In this document: piece by piece, positions 61,477 to 64,000 of the stretch
Layout: each line of letters begins with the position of its first letter
How positions within the stretch are numbered: the first letter of the stretch is position 1
NCBI RefSeq assembly: GCF_029433105.1
Contig: NZ_JARNTW010000001.1
Coordinates: forward strand, 992,001-1,056,000
DNA: 64,000 nt
From: Runella sp. MFBS21
GTDB lineage: Bacteria > Bacteroidota > Bacteroidia > Cytophagales > Spirosomataceae
Reading direction: 5' to 3'
Program-made: the position numbers and the translations under genes
Notes under the pieces: model-generated
The model's database searches: none
Told to the model about the DNA's origin: nothing
What the model saw: only the letters and a program-made list of their open reading frames with translations

Positions 61477-62013
61477 CTTGACGGACACTTTACTTTGCAG
61501 ATTTAGTAATAGATTTTGGTTAAATATTTCTTCAAATTTCTCCGGACTTTGGTAACCTAAAGATGAGTGTCTCCGCTTACGATTATAATAGACTTCAATA
61601 TACTCAAATACCTCTGTTTTAGCATCTTCCAAACTATCAAAAGCCCCCTTTTCTAGCATTTCGCGCTTGATAGTGGCCCAAATTGATTCCGCGTAAGCAT
61701 TTTCATAAACAGATTTTTTGCCTGCCATACTTTGTTTAAAAAAGTGTTTGTCAACGAGTTGTTTGAATTTAGCTCCAAAATACTGACCACCTCTGTCAGA
61801 ATGGACCGTAAGCTCTGAGGGCGGTCTGTGACGATCTATTCCATTTTTCAGTGCTATCGTCACCAGTTCCTGCGTCATACTTACATCCAGGTGCCACCCT
61901 ACAATTCTGCGTGTGTACAAGTCCATCCATGCCGCCAAATAAGTCCATTTTCCGTCTTTGAGAGGGATGTACGTTATATCGGATAACTTGCTCTGAAATT
62001 TGTTGAGTCTGAG
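61474..62013 (-). mobile_element. IS3-family transposase fragment (OrfB C-terminal part)
   Basis: 179 codons without N-terminus: LSDITYIPLKDGKWTYLAAW (first catalytic Asp), GWHLDVSMTQELVTIAL, HSDRGGQYFGAKF (second Asp), ENAYAESIWATIKREM (Glu) and YYNRKRRHSSLGYQSPEKF. The D-D-E triad is kept but OrfA and the start of OrfB are missing, so it is a remnant. The end next to 61478 (TGACGGACACTTTA) may be the terminal repeat. At 62013/62014 it abuts a truncated gene. Confidence 0.88.
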
Positions 62014-62146
62014 CTAACGGAACAATATCTACACCAAAGTAACGGCTTTGCTTATATGAGAATACAACAATATCTTTGTTTGGTAACTCTTCCTTTTCAA
62101 ATCCGTAAGATTGGTAAATTTTAATTAAATCATCTACGTTGATCAT
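62014..62146 (-). pseudogene. 5' fragment of an unknown gene cut by the IS3 fragment
   Basis: ATG 62146 opens 44 residues (MINVDDLIKIYQSYGFEKEE ... SRYFGVDIVPL) of a protein I do not recognise, after which the frame runs into antisense-shifted IS3 sequence (hybrid frame to 61796). The start codon and upstream A+T-rich region remain intact, so a short hybrid peptide could still be made. It is probably an accessory gene of the element. Confidence 0.6.
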
Positions 62147-62327
62147 TTATATATATTTATAAATTTAGCTATTCAAAATCAGCACCACATAGTTAGCAAT
62201 TTGTCAAAATAAATAGTTATAACAAAACTATTCGAAATTATTATAATTACTTTGTGTATGAATGAGATGGGGCTCTTGAGCCAAACACATATAACTTTTT
62301 GCTTATACAACCAATTCGCTTTATTTC

Positions 62328-62597
62328 ATGCAAGTCATCTGCCTAGAAGAAGCCGCCTTCTACACCTTGATCGAGCAGGTAGTGGCCCGTTTGAAAGAAA
62401 CTCACGGCGAAGAGAAAGAAAAGTGGATTTCGGACGAACAGGCCATGCAATTGCTCAATATCAAATCCAAAACCACCCTGCAAAAACTGCGGGATGAAGG
62501 AAAAATACGCTTTTCTCAACCCCAAAAGAAAATCATCCTCTACGACCGCGATTCCATTGAGGCTTATTTACAACAACACGCCCGTAACACCTTTTAA
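62328..62597 (+). CDS. Helix-turn-helix (excisionase-like) protein
   Basis: 89 residues. The central part WISDEQAMQLLNIKSKTTLQ with KLRDEGKIRFSQ and the strand KKIILYDRDSIEAYL fits the MerR-like/excisionase HTH_17 fold. In Bacteroidota mobile elements such a gene usually lies near the integrase and directs excision or mobilisation. First gene of the G+C-rich segment; two bases before the next gene. Confidence 0.8.
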   Translation: MQVICLEEAAFYTLIEQVVARLKETHGEEKEKWISDEQAMQLLNIKSKTTLQKLRDEGKIRFSQPQKKIILYDRDSIEAYLQQHARNTF

Positions 62598-62599
62598 TC

Positions 62600-62872
62600 A
62601 TGGAAGAACAAAACACCTCCGTTCCGCCCGAGTACCAAAAACGTTTTAATGAAGGCTATACCATCGCCAAGTACATGCCCGAACTGGCCCGGCAGCTCAC
62701 TGCGGCGATGAAAGACAAAGAACCCAACGGTTTTCAGGACGGACAGCGTCAGTTTTTAAGCGAACAGCCCAAAGATAAACGCCCGGCCTGGCTCACTGGC
62801 AACCGTCCCGCCAAAGCCGAACCGCAGCCCGACAAAAACAAAGACCGCGACATTGAACCCGAACTTGACTAA
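62600..62872 (+). CDS. Small hydrophilic protein of a mobile element, unknown
   Basis: 90 residues: acidic start (MEEQNTSVPPEYQKRFNEGY), helical core (TIAKYMPELARQLTAAMKDK), then a Pro/Lys/Asp-rich disordered tail (RPAKAEPQPDKNKDRDIEPELD region). Starts two bases after the HTH gene stop and overlaps the convergent next gene by three bases. Not recognised; probably cotranscribed with the HTH gene. Confidence 0.65.
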   Translation: MEEQNTSVPPEYQKRFNEGYTIAKYMPELARQLTAAMKDKEPNGFQDGQRQFLSEQPKDKRPAWLTGNRPAKAEPQPDKNKDRDIEPELD

Positions 62873-63648
62873 TCTTTGTCGGGTGATTTATCTTCCTTGG
62901 TTTTGGTAGGACTAGGTTTCTCCGCCGATTTTTCCAACGCTTTGGTGTAGCTCAGCGACTGCGAAAACCGCTCCGACATCGACATCGTCGGTTGCGCTCT
63001 GGCCTCTTCTTTCCCCGACGTTGGAGGTTGTTCCGCTGCTTTCTCCGCCCCGCGCTCTTTCACGGCGGCTATTTGCCGCTGCATAAATTCCTGCGAGTTA
63101 TTCAGTTCTTTTTCCGTTTTGGCCGCATCCCTATTAATTTCTTCGGGAGATTTGGGATCTCTCGGGGGACCTTCCCTAAAATTCTTCATCTGAGCTCGCA
63201 TGTAGTCCTGGGAGGTATTGATATCCTTTTCCGACTTCCCCAAACGTTCCAACTCTTTTTCGCCCTTGCCTTCAAAGACATTGGGGTGCAGTTTATCCAT
63301 CACCGTCTGACGTATCTGTTTCGCCGTTTCGGGATCGGTCTCCATCACCTGCAGTTGCAGCTCAATTCGTTCATTGATACCGGTTTCAATCTGGGTTTTC
63401 TCCGCCTCCAACTTCCCCATTGTGAAGTCTTTATTGCCCGCAGGCCGCCCTGTGACAAAACCAGGAGGCGCATACTTGAGGCTATGTTTGGGGGGCTTGG
63501 AAGCCTCTTTCGACAAGGCTTCGAGTTGTTTGTCAATTTCTTGCCGACGTTCCAAGCCCTGTTTCATCAGGTCATCTAGGTATTCATAACCTTCTGGAAA
63601 GGCAGATTTCTGCTTTTTATCTTTGTCGTCATCATCTTTGCCGCTCAT
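62869..63648 (-). CDS. Hydrophilic protein with internal repeat, unknown
   Basis: 259 residues, highly charged, no signal or membrane segment. Starts MSGKDDDDKDKKQKSAFPEG, then YLDDLMKQGLERRQEIDKQL (helical) and PPGFVTGRPAGNKDFTMGKL. A duplicated unit occurs at about residues 138-165 and 176-203 (EKDINTSQDYMRAQMKNFRE versus EKELNNSQEFMQRQIAAVKE). The C-terminus is Lys/Glu/Pro-rich. Family not recognised; likely a component of the mobile element, convergent with the small gene before it. Confidence 0.65.
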   Translation of the reverse strand: MSGKDDDDKDKKQKSAFPEGYEYLDDLMKQGLERRQEIDKQLEALSKEASKPPKHSLKYAPPGFVTGRPAGNKDFTMGKLEAEKTQIETGINERIELQLQVMETDPETAKQIRQTVMDKLHPNVFEGKGEKELERLGKSEKDINTSQDYMRAQMKNFREGPPRDPKSPEEINRDAAKTEKELNNSQEFMQRQIAAVKERGAEKAAEQPPTSGKEEARAQPTMSMSERFSQSLSYTKALEKSAEKPSPTKTKEDKSPDKD

Positions 63649-63726
63649 AACTTTCGGGGTTTAGGACTTGATTTTCGGGGGAATTATGCTAACCTAATGA
63701 ATCTTTTACTTTACCGGGGGAATGTT

Positions 63727-64000
63727 ATGGATTGGCGACAACAGACCATTGAAAACGTCTTTGGCGGCGACGAAAAACGCTTTGAGAACGCCTACCAAAC
63801 CGCCGTCACCGAAGCCATCAGCGAGGCCGTGGCTTGGAAAGACCTGGCCCTCAACGCCACCCTACTGCCCCATTTAGAAGACGCCACCCACCAACTCATC
63901 GAACAGCGCTTGGGCTATGTGCCTCACCCTTCCGTAAGTCTGCCCTACGCGCCTTACCTGCGGGCACTGCTGCAAAGCTATCATCAGGGAACGCTGTCTC
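63727..64000 (+). CDS. Unknown protein of the mobile element (partial, runs off window)
   Basis: Open frame from ATG 63727 to the right edge, 91 codons: MDWRQQTIENVFGGDEKRFE, a helical acidic start, then LLPHLEDATHQLIEQRLGYV and LPYAPYLRALLQSYHQ. Divergent from the previous gene. G+C content is near 60 percent over representative lines, clearly above the core genome here. Function unknown; C-terminus not seen. Confidence 0.6.
   Translation, partial: MDWRQQTIENVFGGDEKRFENAYQTAVTEAISEAVAWKDLALNATLLPHLEDATHQLIEQRLGYVPHPSVSLPYAPYLRALLQSYHQGTLS

Noticed and set aside
61796-62146. Complete 116-residue minus-strand ORF as a real gene
   Set aside because: Only the first 44 residues are coherent; the rest is frame-shifted IS3 transposase sequence.

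Overview
The window looks like a chromosome segment of a member of the Bacteroidota, most likely the order Cytophagales (a Runella/Dyadobacter/Spirosoma-like organism). The evidence is the gene set: a TonB-dependent receptor with a carboxypeptidase-like N-domain, type IX secretion genes porU and porV, a paired-rhomboid mutL locus, DUF4292/TPR/EnvC-like envelope genes, and Bacteroidota-type -7 boxes (TAnnTTTG). The genus is inference. Most genes lie on the minus strand.

Region 1-27.9 kb is mostly core genome. From left to right it holds the 5' part of a TonB-dependent receptor gene with a divergent MarR regulator, a dicarboxylate/glutamate symporter, then the leftward run mutL - rhomboid - rhomboid - dxs. 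Next come two very small convergent ORFs, an RluA-type pseudouridine synthase and panB, and an envelope block (TPR protein - DUF4292 lipoprotein - EnvC-like M23 protein). These are followed by xth, a nucleoside symporter, DUF2905, a dehydrogenase/Gfo-Idh-MocA fusion, a Na+/H+ antiporter, a DegP-type protease, then ruvX, def and a PolB-like 3'-5' exonuclease reading right, and a TlpA-like thioredoxin.

Region 28.1-37.9 kb is a catabolic locus for glucuronic-acid-decorated xylan fragments. It contains an SDR dehydrogenase, a GH67 alpha-glucuronidase, mannonate dehydratase, a DUF6807 protein and two Tat-signal Gfo/Idh/MocA oxidoreductases, all leftward. A divergent LacI-family regulator carries an extra N-terminal zinc ribbon, and a perfect LacI-type operator lies in the shared upstream region.

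Region 37.9-47.8 kb holds an NFACT/RqcH ribosome-quality-control gene invaded by a 21-bp tandem repeat, clpP, a SprT-like gene, porU and porV (type IX secretion), a lipoprotein and a LuxE-like gene.

Region 47.8-58.4 kb is a nitrate assimilation locus. A leftward run encodes a porin, a NarK transporter, a nitrate reductase fused to a NirB-like FAD part and a BFD-type [2Fe-2S] domain, a nucleotidyltransferase, and a rubredoxin fused to a nitrite/sulfite-reductase-like fold that lacks siroheme-cluster cysteines. Its leader contains two bulged hairpins with the same six-base loop. A TrpD-like gene is divergent.

Region 58.4-64 kb starts with mnmA and then enters an integrated mobile element. It contains an intact tyrosine recombinase, a decayed second integrase, an IS3 fragment abutting a truncated unknown gene, and a clearly more G+C-rich segment with an excisionase-like gene and unrecognised genes that run off the right edge.

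The points most worth a second look are an acyl-carrier-like domain read in frame ahead of the TonB receptor's signal peptide, the minisatellite in the NFACT gene bounded by a palindromic repeat that also occurs between genes, the twin hairpins ahead of the nitrate genes, and the cysteine-poor NiR-like rubredoxin protein.
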